Origin: Robiginitomaculum sp.
GTDB taxonomy: Bacteria > Pseudomonadota > Alphaproteobacteria > Caulobacterales > Maricaulaceae
DNA length: 64,000 nucleotides
Direction: 5' to 3'
Assembly: GCA_021776525.1 (NCBI GenBank)
Contig: JAJFFT010000001.1
Span: 62,001 to 126,000 of the forward strand
A model generated the notes under the pieces. That model was not told the origin of the DNA. It did not search any database and was given only the letters and a program-made list of their open reading frames with translations. The translations under genes and the position numbers were made by a program. Positions 17,131 to 25,705 of the stretch are shown in pieces. Within the stretch, counting starts at the first letter, position 1, and each line of letters starts with the position of its first letter.

Positions 17131-19452
17131 TCAAAAGTTGTTATGCTTATCACCTAATTGATCACTATCATTGATCACCTTCATCTTAGGTTCGCTGTAC
17201 CCTTCTAAAGATACATAATACTCTTTTTTTCTTTCTTCAACGCTACCGGCCGCAAAGCCCGCTTGGGGGACACGTTCGTTTCTGTTTACACTTAGAAGGC
17301 GGGGTTTTGCTTCATGCCAGCCCAACCCTTCCATGATTCCCCGAATACGCCGCGCATCCTGTGATGTCATGCGGTGAGTAGGAAGGCCAAGCAGAAGCTT
17401 CACACTTTTAAGGCTGACCTTACCCGTTTTGTTGGCGAAGGCCGCTTCCAGCGGGGCTAAATATGGATCTGTGGCCATTCTCTGCCCCTGCCCTTCTGCC
17501 GCCTCTTCCCATAGGTGTTCAGATAAAGTTATGCTTTCACCCTTGGCTTCGCGATCAAGAGCCTCAGCCCAAATTTGATCAATATTTTCTTTAAACTGGA
17601 CAATATCAATACGCCCCACCCTGACAGGCCATATGCGCCGGTTACCTGTTAAATCACGCAGATAATCATCCTCATTTGTAGTGCCTATAATAATGCAATG
17701 CCGTTTATAGTTTTGAGCATTTTTATCATAGGGTTTGCGGTACTTGTCCGTGCTGGCACTCAAAAACCGTTTAAGGTCTTGGCTGGCCATTTTTCCGAGC
17801 CCGTCCAGTTCTTGGCACTCAACAATCCATGCACCAGACAGCAATTCCGCCTTAGTTTTGTCGTCGCTGCGCAAGCTCAGGCTTTCACAGAACCATTCAT
17901 CACGTATGGCCAAGGTGCGTAACAGTGTAGACTTGTTAACTCCCTGATTGCCTTCAAGGACTAGCATGGTGTCAAACTTGCACCCCGGCCGTCTGATACG
18001 CCTTACAGCACCGATCAGTGTCTTTGAAGAATATTCGGAGTGAAGTTCGGATGGCTCAGCACCGCAATGGTCTGCAAGCCAGCCGTTTAGGCGTTTGATC
18101 CCATCCCATTTTGGAAGTGAAGAAAAATAATCAAGCACAGGGTGGTACTTATTTTCTTCTGCCAACGTTAATAATTCACGCTTTATCGATACGGCAGAGG
18201 CATGAAAAGAAAATTCTCGCAAAAATAAACTGCAAAACATTTCTGCAATGTCGTTGATATCGCGTTGCTCAAGCCCGCACCCTTCATACTCATCCACGGC
18301 TGAAAATAAGTTTCGTCTTGCTGTAAAGCCTAACCGTTGAAGGGCGTGCCTAATATTATCTGGATGGTTCCTGACGGGCAAACTATCTTTATCAGTGAGC
18401 CTCGGCCAATCAACTTTGTTGGATTTGATATATTCTAGTGCCCTGCTTACCTGCCTTTGCGCATAGGCCAGAGGGTTGGCCTTTTCCAATATGTGTTCAC
18501 TGATCCGATATTTTGGCTCCAGCAAGATCGCCAGCACAAGGCAGGGGTCTATGCCTAAGCCTAGTAAATACACAGCAACAGCAAATACGCGTTCAGACCG
18601 GCTCTGATATTTTTTCCCCTCAGGGTCCACACCATGGGTTATGGTCTTGCGCCATGAGCCTTTAACCGCAATTAGGTCAACATCAGTACCTTTGGTTTTT
18701 GCAGGCACCAGACCGATGATGAGCTTGGTTGATTTGGGTTTTGCGTTGCCTTGCCCTTCTATGGGCATGGCTAAAGTGAAATCACTCAAATTATAACCGA
18801 CAGGCGGTACATCAAAGTTTTTGGGTGTGACCATTGTCGATATTTCTGGCTGTCGACCTTTTTTACGCTTGCTATCATTCAACCAATTCACGCTGCAAGG
18901 CATGCGCATCAACCTGCTAATATCATTCGTGCCGGCACCACCTTCTAAGGCGGTCAGCACGGCTTTATTTAGCGATTCAGCAATATCGGGCGATAACGGG
19001 TCATTTAGTAACCAAATAGCCTGATAGCCTCCGCCAGTCATCCACACGGTTGAGGGCATGGGTATGCCTTTTGGTCTCATGTTTTTATCAAGCAACAATC
19101 CCAGTGATCGTTTCTTTTGCTCTTCCCCAGTGCCAGGGTAATCCTTCCAATCCAGATCAACATGAATGACACGGGCTGCAGAAATATTTTTTTTATTGCG
19201 CTTTCCTTTTAGGAACTCAGCATTTGGCAAAAAATACGTATTTTGCCGTATTTCACTTGAGTTTTTATGTTTAATAAATTTGAATAATTCAGTCAATTCG
19301 GTCTTATTAAATTTTTGTATTCGAAGTGGCCCCTCACCTACGCTCTGCATTGTTTCAATGTGATAAGGTCCATCCGGGAACAACCATTTGAAAAAACCGT
19401 ATGTCACTTCAAAATCACCAGATAGTTCGGGAATTTGTGAAAGCTCAGACAT
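17131..19452 (-). CDS. Primase-polymerase / VapE-type helicase
   Basis: A 773-residue replication protein of satellites and integrative elements. The N-terminal half resembles an archaeo-eukaryotic primase: hydrophobic-D-h-D motif VIHVDLDW, TGGGYQAIW and RLMRMPCSVNW. The C-terminal half is a VapE-type superfamily 3 helicase/ATPase, with P-loop EGNQGVNKST near residue 500, WIVECQELDG as Walker B region and IIGTTNEDDYLRD with NRRIWPV. The P-loop has Asn where Gly is usual (QGVNKS). I chose ATG 19452 because GGAGGTGG precedes it by a few bases. It overlaps the AlpA-like gene by eight bases and ends at a strong terminator. It probably starts replication of the excised element. Confidence 0.85.
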   Translation of the reverse strand: MSELSQIPELSGDFEVTYGFFKWLFPDGPYHIETMQSVGEGPLRIQKFNKTELTELFKFIKHKNSSEIRQNTYFLPNAEFLKGKRNKKNISAARVIHVDLDWKDYPGTGEEQKKRSLGLLLDKNMRPKGIPMPSTVWMTGGGYQAIWLLNDPLSPDIAESLNKAVLTALEGGAGTNDISRLMRMPCSVNWLNDSKRKKGRQPEISTMVTPKNFDVPPVGYNLSDFTLAMPIEGQGNAKPKSTKLIIGLVPAKTKGTDVDLIAVKGSWRKTITHGVDPEGKKYQSRSERVFAVAVYLLGLGIDPCLVLAILLEPKYRISEHILEKANPLAYAQRQVSRALEYIKSNKVDWPRLTDKDSLPVRNHPDNIRHALQRLGFTARRNLFSAVDEYEGCGLEQRDINDIAEMFCSLFLREFSFHASAVSIKRELLTLAEENKYHPVLDYFSSLPKWDGIKRLNGWLADHCGAEPSELHSEYSSKTLIGAVRRIRRPGCKFDTMLVLEGNQGVNKSTLLRTLAIRDEWFCESLSLRSDDKTKAELLSGAWIVECQELDGLGKMASQDLKRFLSASTDKYRKPYDKNAQNYKRHCIIIGTTNEDDYLRDLTGNRRIWPVRVGRIDIVQFKENIDQIWAEALDREAKGESITLSEHLWEEAAEGQGQRMATDPYLAPLEAAFANKTGKVSLKSVKLLLGLPTHRMTSQDARRIRGIMEGLGWHEAKPRLLSVNRNERVPQAGFAAGSVEERKKEYYVSLEGYSEPKMKVINDSDQLGDKHNNF

Positions 19453-19651
19453 TGCCACCTCCATTTGGAACGCGGCGGCAGGTTGCCATCCAGTTTTCTA
19501 CGTCAGTTTCTCGGTAAAGGACCTTGCCACTTACTTTGTAAAACGGTGGGCCGTAATCATAGCATCTGGCCTTTTCCAACCAGGATGCGCTAATGCCGAT
19601 ATGTGTTGCCACCTGTGTAGTGGTCATGAACGTGTTTTTTGTATGTAGCAT
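19445..19651 (-). CDS. AlpA/excisionase-like MerR-type DNA-binding protein
   Basis: A 68-residue helix-turn-helix protein of the HTH_17/AlpA kind. FMTTTQVATHIGISASWLE forms the helix-turn-helix, followed by YGPPFYKVSGKVLYRETDVENWM, the usual closing segment. AAGGAG precedes the ATG by eight bases. Such proteins control integrase and excision or act as directionality factors in satellites. The gene overlaps the primase-helicase start by eight bases, so the two are co-expressed. Confidence 0.82.
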   Translation of the reverse strand: MLHTKNTFMTTTQVATHIGISASWLEKARCYDYGPPFYKVSGKVLYRETDVENWMATCRRVPNGGGNV

Positions 19652-19718
19652 TTAGAATGCTCCTTTTTTGTTAAAGAAGCGTCCTAATGTTCACATATTT
19701 TCTGGTGCGTCAGCGTGT

Positions 19719-20309
19719 TTAAATAGGGTAATTAGGGGTTCTAAATGGGTTGGCCGTTGCATCGATTTTAATGCCCAATGGTGCAAACAGCTCTTCCAAT
19801 TCACATAATTTCATTTGAAAAACATTGGTGGATAAACTGCCTTGATTATAAGTTATTTTCAGCCAATCTTCTATATTTTTATGGAATTTTTGCTGAAGGT
19901 TCCTGACCTTTTTTTCTTCATCATGATACTTGTGTTCAGGGTTAGCTTTAATCCTTGCAGCCATTGCCTTTCGAGCTAATTGGGTTTCAGAACTGTATGA
20001 TTTATCCTCTTTGTTAGGCCAATGAAGCGTGTAATCGGAACCAAATTCAGGCTCTCCTCGCTCGCTAATATATGTCTCCGCCATATACATAAGCTCTGGA
20101 ACATCATCATGTTTGCGCGGCCCTTTTGATCGCCCAATATCAAACAAAGCTGTCTTTGCGACAACCAGTCGACCACGATCACTATTTTTGCTTGCGTTCT
20201 GCTTAGGGTGTGCCCGTATAATTGCCATCAACAGTACATCAACAATGGCTTCTACAGCCTCAGGCCTAAACCCGGAAATTTCTATTCGTTCATTAAAGGT
20301 ATTGCTCAT
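19719..20309 (-). CDS. Hypothetical protein in the integrase operon
   Basis: Not recognised. It has 196 residues, soluble, rich in Lys, Glu and Asn, with a predicted helical stretch near 125-165 (ARKAMAARIKANPEHKYHDEEKKVRNLQQKF). There are no membrane segments and no clear catalytic motif. Its start overlaps the integrase stop by four bases (20306-20309), so it is coupled to the integrase; a 67-bp gap separates it from the AlpA-like gene. It may be an accessory to excision or replication. Confidence 0.65.
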   Translation of the reverse strand: MSNTFNERIEISGFRPEAVEAIVDVLLMAIIRAHPKQNASKNSDRGRLVVAKTALFDIGRSKGPRKHDDVPELMYMAETYISERGEPEFGSDYTLHWPNKEDKSYSSETQLARKAMAARIKANPEHKYHDEEKKVRNLQQKFHKNIEDWLKITYNQGSLSTNVFQMKLCELEELFAPLGIKIDATANPFRTPNYPI

Positions 20310-21472
20310 TCACTTTCCTCTACCAACTCCAATATTCTTTTGGCCACCTGTTCCACTGGCCCCCGCAGACGCTCTGCATTGATGACAATATAGCCGCCAG
20401 TAACATCGGCGTTGGAGCGGTGGTTCAGTAGCCGTTTCAGGGCATAATAGGGCACATCAAGGCTTTCGGCGATGGTAATAAAGGTGCGCCTAAGATCATG
20501 CAGGGTGAATTTGACGCCAGAAGCTTTGCGAACGCGCTGGAGGAACTTCTTTGTTTCCACCATATGGCCTTCTACTCCCGGGCCAGCAAACACCCAAGGG
20601 GAAGTGCTGAGGCGCTCCCAGCGGTCTGTAAAAAGGGTAACCAGAAAATCAGACAAGGGCAGATCAAGAGGGTCACCGTTCTTGGTCTTGGGGATATTAA
20701 GCGTGCGGCCAACAAGATCGATGTTCTCCCAGCGTAGTTTTAATAATTCGCCCCGGCGCATACCGGTGAATAGGGCAAGAAGCAGAAAGTCCCGTGAATA
20801 CTCAGGCTCCTGCATTACCGCTTGCCACCATGCGGGCAGGTGATGGGCTGGTAATACTGTCCTGCGCCTTTCCTCACGGTGCCATGCGCGGGCTTGGGTT
20901 AGTATTAAGACAGGGTTTGGTGGAAACTCATCCTGCGTTGCAGCAATGAAATTGTAGATTGAACGAAAATGCCTCATGGCATTATTGGCTGTTGTATTGC
21001 CATGCTTTTGGGATATCTGCTGATGCTTTTTAAGAACCATCTGGCGCGTGATTTGGTTCATGGGCTTTTTACGCCATGTCTTTAGATAAAGCCGTACCGT
21101 TCTGCCATAACTTCCCACCGTATGATGAGAAAGATGGGTGCGGACTTCAAAGAATTGTACAATTGCGGCTTCCAGCGTGATGCCTTCGCCAAATTGTTGG
21201 CGCTTTTCTTCATTGGGGTCTCGACCTTCTGCCATATCGCTTAAGATGGTTAGTGCTTTTTTGCGAGCGACATCAGGGGCGAAAACGTCAGCCCTGCCAA
21301 TGGTGACACGGCGTGTACGTTTGTTCACCTGCCCTTCAACGTAGAAGACCTTGGATTTTGCGCCGACACGCAAGCCAAAGCCCGATAAAAGGCTATCCCT
21401 GTAAAGGGTTTGGCCGCTGGTTGGGTGAGGGATGGTTTCGATAGTGCGTTTGGTCAATTTTAGATTTGTCAT
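20306..21472 (-). CDS. Tyrosine recombinase integrase (P4 type)
   Basis: A site-specific recombinase of 388 residues that presumably inserts and excises the element at tRNA-Thr. The N-terminal arm-binding domain (DUF4102 type: LTKRTIETIPHPTSGQTLYRD...SGFGLRV) spans about 1-90, the core-binding domain about 100-200, and the catalytic domain follows. Catalytic residues visible are Arg in GMRRGEL (239-240), Lys in PKTKNGDP, HDLRR (His325, Arg328), His351 in LNHRS and Tyr361 in GGYIVI, so all are intact. The gene sits mid-element rather than beside the attachment site, unlike many P4-type integrases. Its ribosome site lies in a hairpin (see 21472-21494). Confidence 0.95.
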   Translation of the reverse strand: MTNLKLTKRTIETIPHPTSGQTLYRDSLLSGFGLRVGAKSKVFYVEGQVNKRTRRVTIGRADVFAPDVARKKALTILSDMAEGRDPNEEKRQQFGEGITLEAAIVQFFEVRTHLSHHTVGSYGRTVRLYLKTWRKKPMNQITRQMVLKKHQQISQKHGNTTANNAMRHFRSIYNFIAATQDEFPPNPVLILTQARAWHREERRRTVLPAHHLPAWWQAVMQEPEYSRDFLLLALFTGMRRGELLKLRWENIDLVGRTLNIPKTKNGDPLDLPLSDFLVTLFTDRWERLSTSPWVFAGPGVEGHMVETKKFLQRVRKASGVKFTLHDLRRTFITIAESLDVPYYALKRLLNHRSNADVTGGYIVINAERLRGPVEQVAKRILELVEESE

Positions 21473-21494
21473 TGAGACCTCCTTTTGGTCTCAA
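21472..21494 (-). promoter_or_regulatory. Hairpin holding the integrase ribosome-binding site
   Basis: On the minus strand TTGAGACC, loop AAAAGGA and GGTCTCAA form a perfect 8-bp stem that ends on the A of the start codon. The Shine-Dalgarno AAGGAGGT lies partly in the loop and partly in the stem. Folding should limit integrase translation. Confidence 0.6.
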
Positions 21495-21504
21495 CTCAAA
21501 GTAA

Positions 21505-21519
21505 TCATGAAGTTCATGA
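21505..21519. promoter_or_regulatory. 15-bp palindrome upstream of the integrase
   Basis: TCATGAA-G-TTCATGA is a perfect palindrome 33 bp before the integrase start, a plausible operator for the element's own regulator. Confidence 0.45.
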
Positions 21520-21896
21520 AAAACCAGCAAAATCATCGACTTATGATAAATAGTCTAATTGCATCTAAGACAATCCAATGTGGGGAAAGCTGAAAGAGCG
21601 CTAGCAGACATTTACGCACGCGTGCATGTGCGTATGGCCCACGAATGAAGGGGTGGGTGTCAACTTACTATTGGATGTTCTGGCCTTATTTTATTGCGTT
21701 TTATCGGATGGAAATGGGTTTTCTCTCGCAGAAAACATAAATATTAAACATGCCGCGATATCGGATAAAAATAATTTACTTTTATTTTGCTATTCTGATG
21801 GCTAGGTGTAAGAACGAATAAAGAACGTAGTTTTGATACTGAAAATCAGGGTATTGGTTGTTACTCAATACCAATTGGGGAAAAGGGCTAGTTACA
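21520..21896. other. Divergent control region between integrase and methyltransferase
   Basis: No gene seen. It contains GACTTATGATAAATAGTC (21538-21555), which has C-box half-sites but a 10-bp instead of 3-bp gap, and the perfect inverted repeat GGTATTG (21850-21856) / CAATACC (21866-21872), nine bases apart, 25 bp before the methyltransferase ATG. The DNA is AT-rich around 21710-21840. Confidence 0.4.
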
Positions 21897-22856
21897 ATGC
21901 CAACATCTATTGAACTTTGTGCTGGCGCTGGTGGGCAGGCTCTCGGGCTGGAGCGGGCCGGTTTTGGACATACTGCATTGGTCGAGATCGACAAGCATTG
22001 CTGCAACACGCTGCGTCATAACCGCCCCGAATGGAACGTGTTGGAAGAAGATCTGCGCATTTTCAAAGAACGCGCAGGGGATTACTCCGGTGTTGATCTG
22101 GTAGCTGGGGGCCTTCCTTGTCCGCCATTTTCCGTTGCCGGAAAGCAATTGGGCGAAAAAGATGAGCGCAATCTGTTTAATGATGCCATCGACATTGTGG
22201 ATGCCACCCGGCCCAAGGCCGTGATGATTGAAAATGTACGCGGCTTTCTCGATGCAGTTTTTCACGACTACCGCGAACACCTGAAATGCCAGTTGAAAAA
22301 GCTCGGTTATGAAACTGACTGGCGTTTGCTAAATGCTTCTGACTTCGGCGTATCTCAGCTTCGCCCCCGTGTGGTTATTGTGGCGATCCGCAAGGACCTT
22401 GCCGGTCAATTCGATTGGCCGGACGCGCTTCCCCATAATCCGCCGACCGTTGGTGAAATATTGCACGATCTTATGGCCGAACGCGGCTGGCGTGGGGTTG
22501 AAGCTTGGAAAGAGCAGGCTGATGAAATCGCCCCAACCATCGTTGGTGGCTCCAAGAAGCATGGAGGGCCAGACCTTGGACCAACACGCGCCCGGAAGGC
22601 TTGGGCGGCATTGGGGGTTGAGGGTCGCACCATAGCGCCTGAGGCACCTGATCCGTTCCATAACGGCATGCCACGTCTGACCGTGCGTATGGTCGCACGC
22701 ATACAGGGCTTTCCTGATGATTGGCACTTCACCGGGGCCAAAACAAACGCTTATCGACAAGTTGGTAATGCCTTCCCGCCACCGGTGGCGCATTCTGTTG
22801 CCCACCAGTTGCAAAAAGCCATCAGCAAGCCAATGCTACGCGCGGTTTCTGCTTAA
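21897..22856 (+). CDS. DNA (cytosine-5) methyltransferase
   Basis: Methylates cytosine at C5 and protects DNA from the partner endonuclease downstream. Motif I ELCAGAGGQALGLERAGF, motif IV LPCPPFS with the catalytic Cys (residue 75), motif VI IENVRGF, motif VIII LRPRVVIVAIR and motif X RQVGNAFPPPVA are all present, so it should be active. ATG 21897 starts right at motif I and gives 319 residues; the frame is open to a TTG at 21858 but that would run through the inverted repeat. It probably recognises GCCGGC, inferred only from the NaeI-type partner. First gene of a same-strand defence group. Confidence 0.93.
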   Translation: MPTSIELCAGAGGQALGLERAGFGHTALVEIDKHCCNTLRHNRPEWNVLEEDLRIFKERAGDYSGVDLVAGGLPCPPFSVAGKQLGEKDERNLFNDAIDIVDATRPKAVMIENVRGFLDAVFHDYREHLKCQLKKLGYETDWRLLNASDFGVSQLRPRVVIVAIRKDLAGQFDWPDALPHNPPTVGEILHDLMAERGWRGVEAWKEQADEIAPTIVGGSKKHGGPDLGPTRARKAWAALGVEGRTIAPEAPDPFHNGMPRLTVRMVARIQGFPDDWHFTGAKTNAYRQVGNAFPPPVAHSVAHQLQKAISKPMLRAVSA

Positions 22857-22923
22857 TTCTTCCTATTCTTCTTTCTTTATGACACTCTGTCCGGGGAAAA
22901 GCTGATTCCCGGGATGCTTACAT

Positions 22924-23823
22924 TTGAAAAAGAACGTACCAGATAGCGTAGTAATTAAAGGTCATTGCGACCACGATTTGCTGATTTCTCTTGCTGTTGA
23001 AATCACCAACCGGGCAGGTGGCAAGGACGAGCTTGCCAGTAAATTTTCAAACATGTTGCGCCAATGCGTTGATGACGTCATTATGACGCCCAAGACGGGC
23101 CGCCGGTCCTATGACGAACTGGAAAAGACCGAAAAGACTTACATTGGCACACGTGTGGAAATAGAGCTCCGGGCCATGCTTGACCTACCCAAAGGCAAGC
23201 TGGACACATGCATCTTAGGGCATGATGTTGATATTAAGAACACCATGGGTGGCAATTGGATGATACCGACAGAAGCGGTGGATCACCCTTGCATTCTTGT
23301 GGCCGCAGATGAAGCCCGCGCCATTTGTTATCTCGGTCTAATCGTTGCCCGGCTTGATTATCTAACCGCCGGACAAAACAAAGATGCCAAGCGCAGCATC
23401 TCCGCCGACGGTTTTTCTAATATTCTTTGGTTATTGCGCGAACACCCCTATCCACCGAACTTCTGGCGGACGGTGGAACCAGATATTATTAAACGCATAT
23501 TTACTGGTAAGACAGGAAACCACCGCATGGCGGCTTTGTTTCGCGAAGTCCAGAATGTGCCCATATCCCGCGAGGTTGTTGAAGCAGTAGCACAACAATT
23601 GGATTTTATGCGCCGGTTACGGGCTGATAATGGGAAAGGTACGCGGGATCACCTCGCTAAGGAAGGCATTCTACTTTTATCTGGGAATTATGATGCGCCA
23701 CTCATTGAAAAACTCGGCCTGCCTTTTTGCGAAGGTAGTGAGTTTGTTTCATACAAAGTTCAACGGTCTGATCTAATACATTTAGCAAGTGAAAAAGGTT
23801 TTGATATAGTGCAATTCAAATGA
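22924..23823 (+). CDS. NaeI-type restriction endonuclease (type II)
   Basis: A 299-residue protein matching the NaeI family, whose prototype cuts GCCGGC and needs two sites. The conserved block GTRVEIELR...KLDTCILGHDVDIKNT carries an active site of the E-D-D-x-K kind: Glu79, Asp94, Asp103 and Lys105. The spacing nearly equals that known for NaeI (E70, D86, D95, K97, from memory). The C-terminal half (DNA-sensing domain in NaeI) includes LREHPYPPNFW, MRRLRADNGKGTRDHLA and LLLSGNYDAP. The start is TTG, with no better in-frame codon. It follows the methyltransferase by 67 bp and precedes the DUF262 gene by six. Confidence 0.87.
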   Translation: MKKNVPDSVVIKGHCDHDLLISLAVEITNRAGGKDELASKFSNMLRQCVDDVIMTPKTGRRSYDELEKTEKTYIGTRVEIELRAMLDLPKGKLDTCILGHDVDIKNTMGGNWMIPTEAVDHPCILVAADEARAICYLGLIVARLDYLTAGQNKDAKRSISADGFSNILWLLREHPYPPNFWRTVEPDIIKRIFTGKTGNHRMAALFREVQNVPISREVVEAVAQQLDFMRRLRADNGKGTRDHLAKEGILLLSGNYDAPLIEKLGLPFCEGSEFVSYKVQRSDLIHLASEKGFDIVQFK

Positions 23824-23829
23824 GAAAAG

Positions 23830-24978
23830 GTGAGCCTCAAAGCTCATGTTTACTTCAATTTAGGTGGGCCCAAAAACGTGACTGACAAAAAAGATAAACC
23901 TGAAGAACTTGAAGATCCCGAGTTTACAGAAGACGATCATGACGAAAACCCACCTAATGATATTGTATCATACAACGAGCTACGTTCATGCGCAGATCTG
24001 TTCCGAATGCACGAGGAAGGTATTTTGGATATTCAACCTGATTTTCAGCGTGATGTCGTTTGGTCGCCCAGTCAACAAAGCCGATTCGTAGATTCTTTGA
24101 TAAAGCAATTGCCAATTCCAAGCATGTGTGTCGCACTAGACTACAAGACACAACGCTGGATAGTGATTGATGGTCTGCAACGTATGGCAACCATTATTAA
24201 ATTCCTCAATGGTGATTCTTGGAAAATATCTAAGCTAGACGATATTGATAAAAGCATAGCCGGTAAAAGTGCTGCTACGATTAAAAAGGCAACAGGTAAA
24301 TTGCGTGACTATTTTACACGGGTTCAAAACCAGTCACTTCCAATCAATGTTCTCCGCTGCGATTTTTCCAAGAAAACACATATGGAATATCTCTTTACAA
24401 TTTTCCACCGACTGAATGCTGGTGGCGTCAAACTCAATAATCAAGAAATCAGGAATTGTATTTACGGCGGTACTTTAAACGAACTACTGGATGAATTTGA
24501 TCATCGCGATGATTGGCGTAGGCTCAACCGTATGACTAAAGAAGACTCAAATTACCGGTTCGTTAAGCAGGAACTGATCCTTAGGTTTTTTGCCTTCCTA
24601 GATTGTCAGAGCGAATACAAAGGACAAATCGCTAAGTTCCTTAACGACTACATGTACAGTAACCGTGACGCAAAGGACGATTTTTTGACAGCAAAAAGGG
24701 AGGTCTTCGACCGAGTAATGAGTTTACTGTCGGTACAAGTTTTCCCAACTGGGCCAGAGGAAAGAATTCCGACTAGCATGATGGAAGCTACGCTGGTTGG
24801 TATGGCGCGTCACATCGACCATTTGGAGAGCCTGCCTAATGCCGATGTCAAGCGACGCTATGATAAGTTAAGAGTGCGAGCGGAATTCAATGACGATGCT
24901 GTCGCAGAAGGTCTGTCGAAAATAGACAAAGTTAGAGATCGCTTTGCTGCAGCAGATGCAGTTTTCTCTGCCGTATGA
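23830..24978 (+). CDS. DUF262 (ParB/Srx-like NTPase) protein
   Basis: A defence-type protein of up to 382 residues with an N-terminal DUF262 domain, the GmrSD-like nucleotide-dependent ParB fold. QPDFQRDVVWSPSQQSRFVDS, the PIPSM strand and IVIDGLQRMATI are diagnostic; the usual DGQQR is DGLQR here. The middle contains FTIFHRLNAGGVKLNNQEIRN. There is no C-terminal HNH (DUF1524) domain as in full GmrSD, so it lacks a nuclease of its own. GTG 23878 (AGGTGG ten bases upstream) is an equally good start, which would drop 16 residues. The stop overlaps the HEPN gene by four bases (ATGA), so the two are a pair. Confidence 0.88.
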   Translation: MSLKAHVYFNLGGPKNVTDKKDKPEELEDPEFTEDDHDENPPNDIVSYNELRSCADLFRMHEEGILDIQPDFQRDVVWSPSQQSRFVDSLIKQLPIPSMCVALDYKTQRWIVIDGLQRMATIIKFLNGDSWKISKLDDIDKSIAGKSAATIKKATGKLRDYFTRVQNQSLPINVLRCDFSKKTHMEYLFTIFHRLNAGGVKLNNQEIRNCIYGGTLNELLDEFDHRDDWRRLNRMTKEDSNYRFVKQELILRFFAFLDCQSEYKGQIAKFLNDYMYSNRDAKDDFLTAKREVFDRVMSLLSVQVFPTGPEERIPTSMMEATLVGMARHIDHLESLPNADVKRRYDKLRVRAEFNDDAVAEGLSKIDKVRDRFAAADAVFSAV

Positions 24979-25475
24979 TAGTGAAATCGCATATTGAGTC
25001 CAATCTAAAAGAAATTGAGCGCCGCTACAATAAGCCCCGCACTCGAAAAGAGCCGTTATATTTTTCAAAATTAGCCATTTTGGAATTGTGTGGCTGGTTG
25101 GAGATATCAATAGATGAGCTTATATGTAGAGCCGTGCGTAGTAAGGTCGGTGATCCGCGCGTTATGAGCGTATTTGAATCGGATGTCGTAGATCCTATTT
25201 ATGGCTTCCATTACAAGAAGCATTTCAGGAAAATGCTCTGCAGTGCTATTGGAGAAATTACTGTTCAAGACATTGAAAAATCGATGGATCAACTTAAACG
25301 CCAACGTTTAGAATCTGAACTTAATACGCTGTACAAAAATCGAAATACTCTTGCACATACATACCTTAAAGGAATTACCCCAAACGTTGATGCGCCATCA
25401 CGTACTATCGCTCGTTTCCGATTAGCATATACTGGTTTAAAGGAGTTTGAGAGGGAAATTTTTAAAAGAATATGA
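24975..25475 (+). CDS. HEPN-domain nuclease-like protein (MAE_28990 type)
   Basis: A 166-residue helical protein with the HEPN RNase motif R-x4-H in RNTLAHTYL (near residue 125-133). The N-terminal region (SKLAILELCGWLEISIDELI) is the helical lead-in seen in the RiboL-PSP/MAE_28990-type HEPN families. It is translationally coupled to the DUF262 gene (ATGA overlap). Genes of this kind are, to my memory, often found next to DUF262 proteins. The likely idea is a NTP-dependent sensor (DUF262) controlling a toxic RNase (HEPN). Activity is inferred from the motif only. Confidence 0.8.
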   Translation: MIVKSHIESNLKEIERRYNKPRTRKEPLYFSKLAILELCGWLEISIDELICRAVRSKVGDPRVMSVFESDVVDPIYGFHYKKHFRKMLCSAIGEITVQDIEKSMDQLKRQRLESELNTLYKNRNTLAHTYLKGITPNVDAPSRTIARFRLAYTGLKEFEREIFKRI

Positions 25476-25520
25476 GATATGCTGAAGCCCTTCTAGACAT
25501 CTCCTCACACCTGAGTCTCT

Positions 25521-25596
25521 AGCCTCCGCCTATTTTGTTAAAAGCCGTTGATGGGGTGGGGGCTGTGTTTAAACTAATAGGGGTCTTAGCAGGGAA
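25521..25596 (+). repeat. Imperfect direct repeat DR1
   Basis: About 75 bp aligning with 26513-26596 (shared blocks AGCCTCC, AAAAGCCGT, GGGTGGGG, CTAATAGGG, TTAGNAGGG). The two copies flank the GIY-YIG gene. Confidence 0.6.
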
Positions 25597-25705
25597 GTCT
25601 TGGCCATTAGTAGTGGGATTGAGAAATCCCTCGCAAAACTCTCTGAAATATCTGTCCGCGCCATATGAATATGGACAATAAATTTCTTATGTTATAAGAA
25701 AAAAT

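Noticed and set aside
21538..21555. GACTTATGATAAATAGTC as a C-box near the integrase and methyltransferase
   Set aside because: Half-sites match, but the gap is 10 bases instead of 3; a C dimer would not be expected to bind it the usual way.
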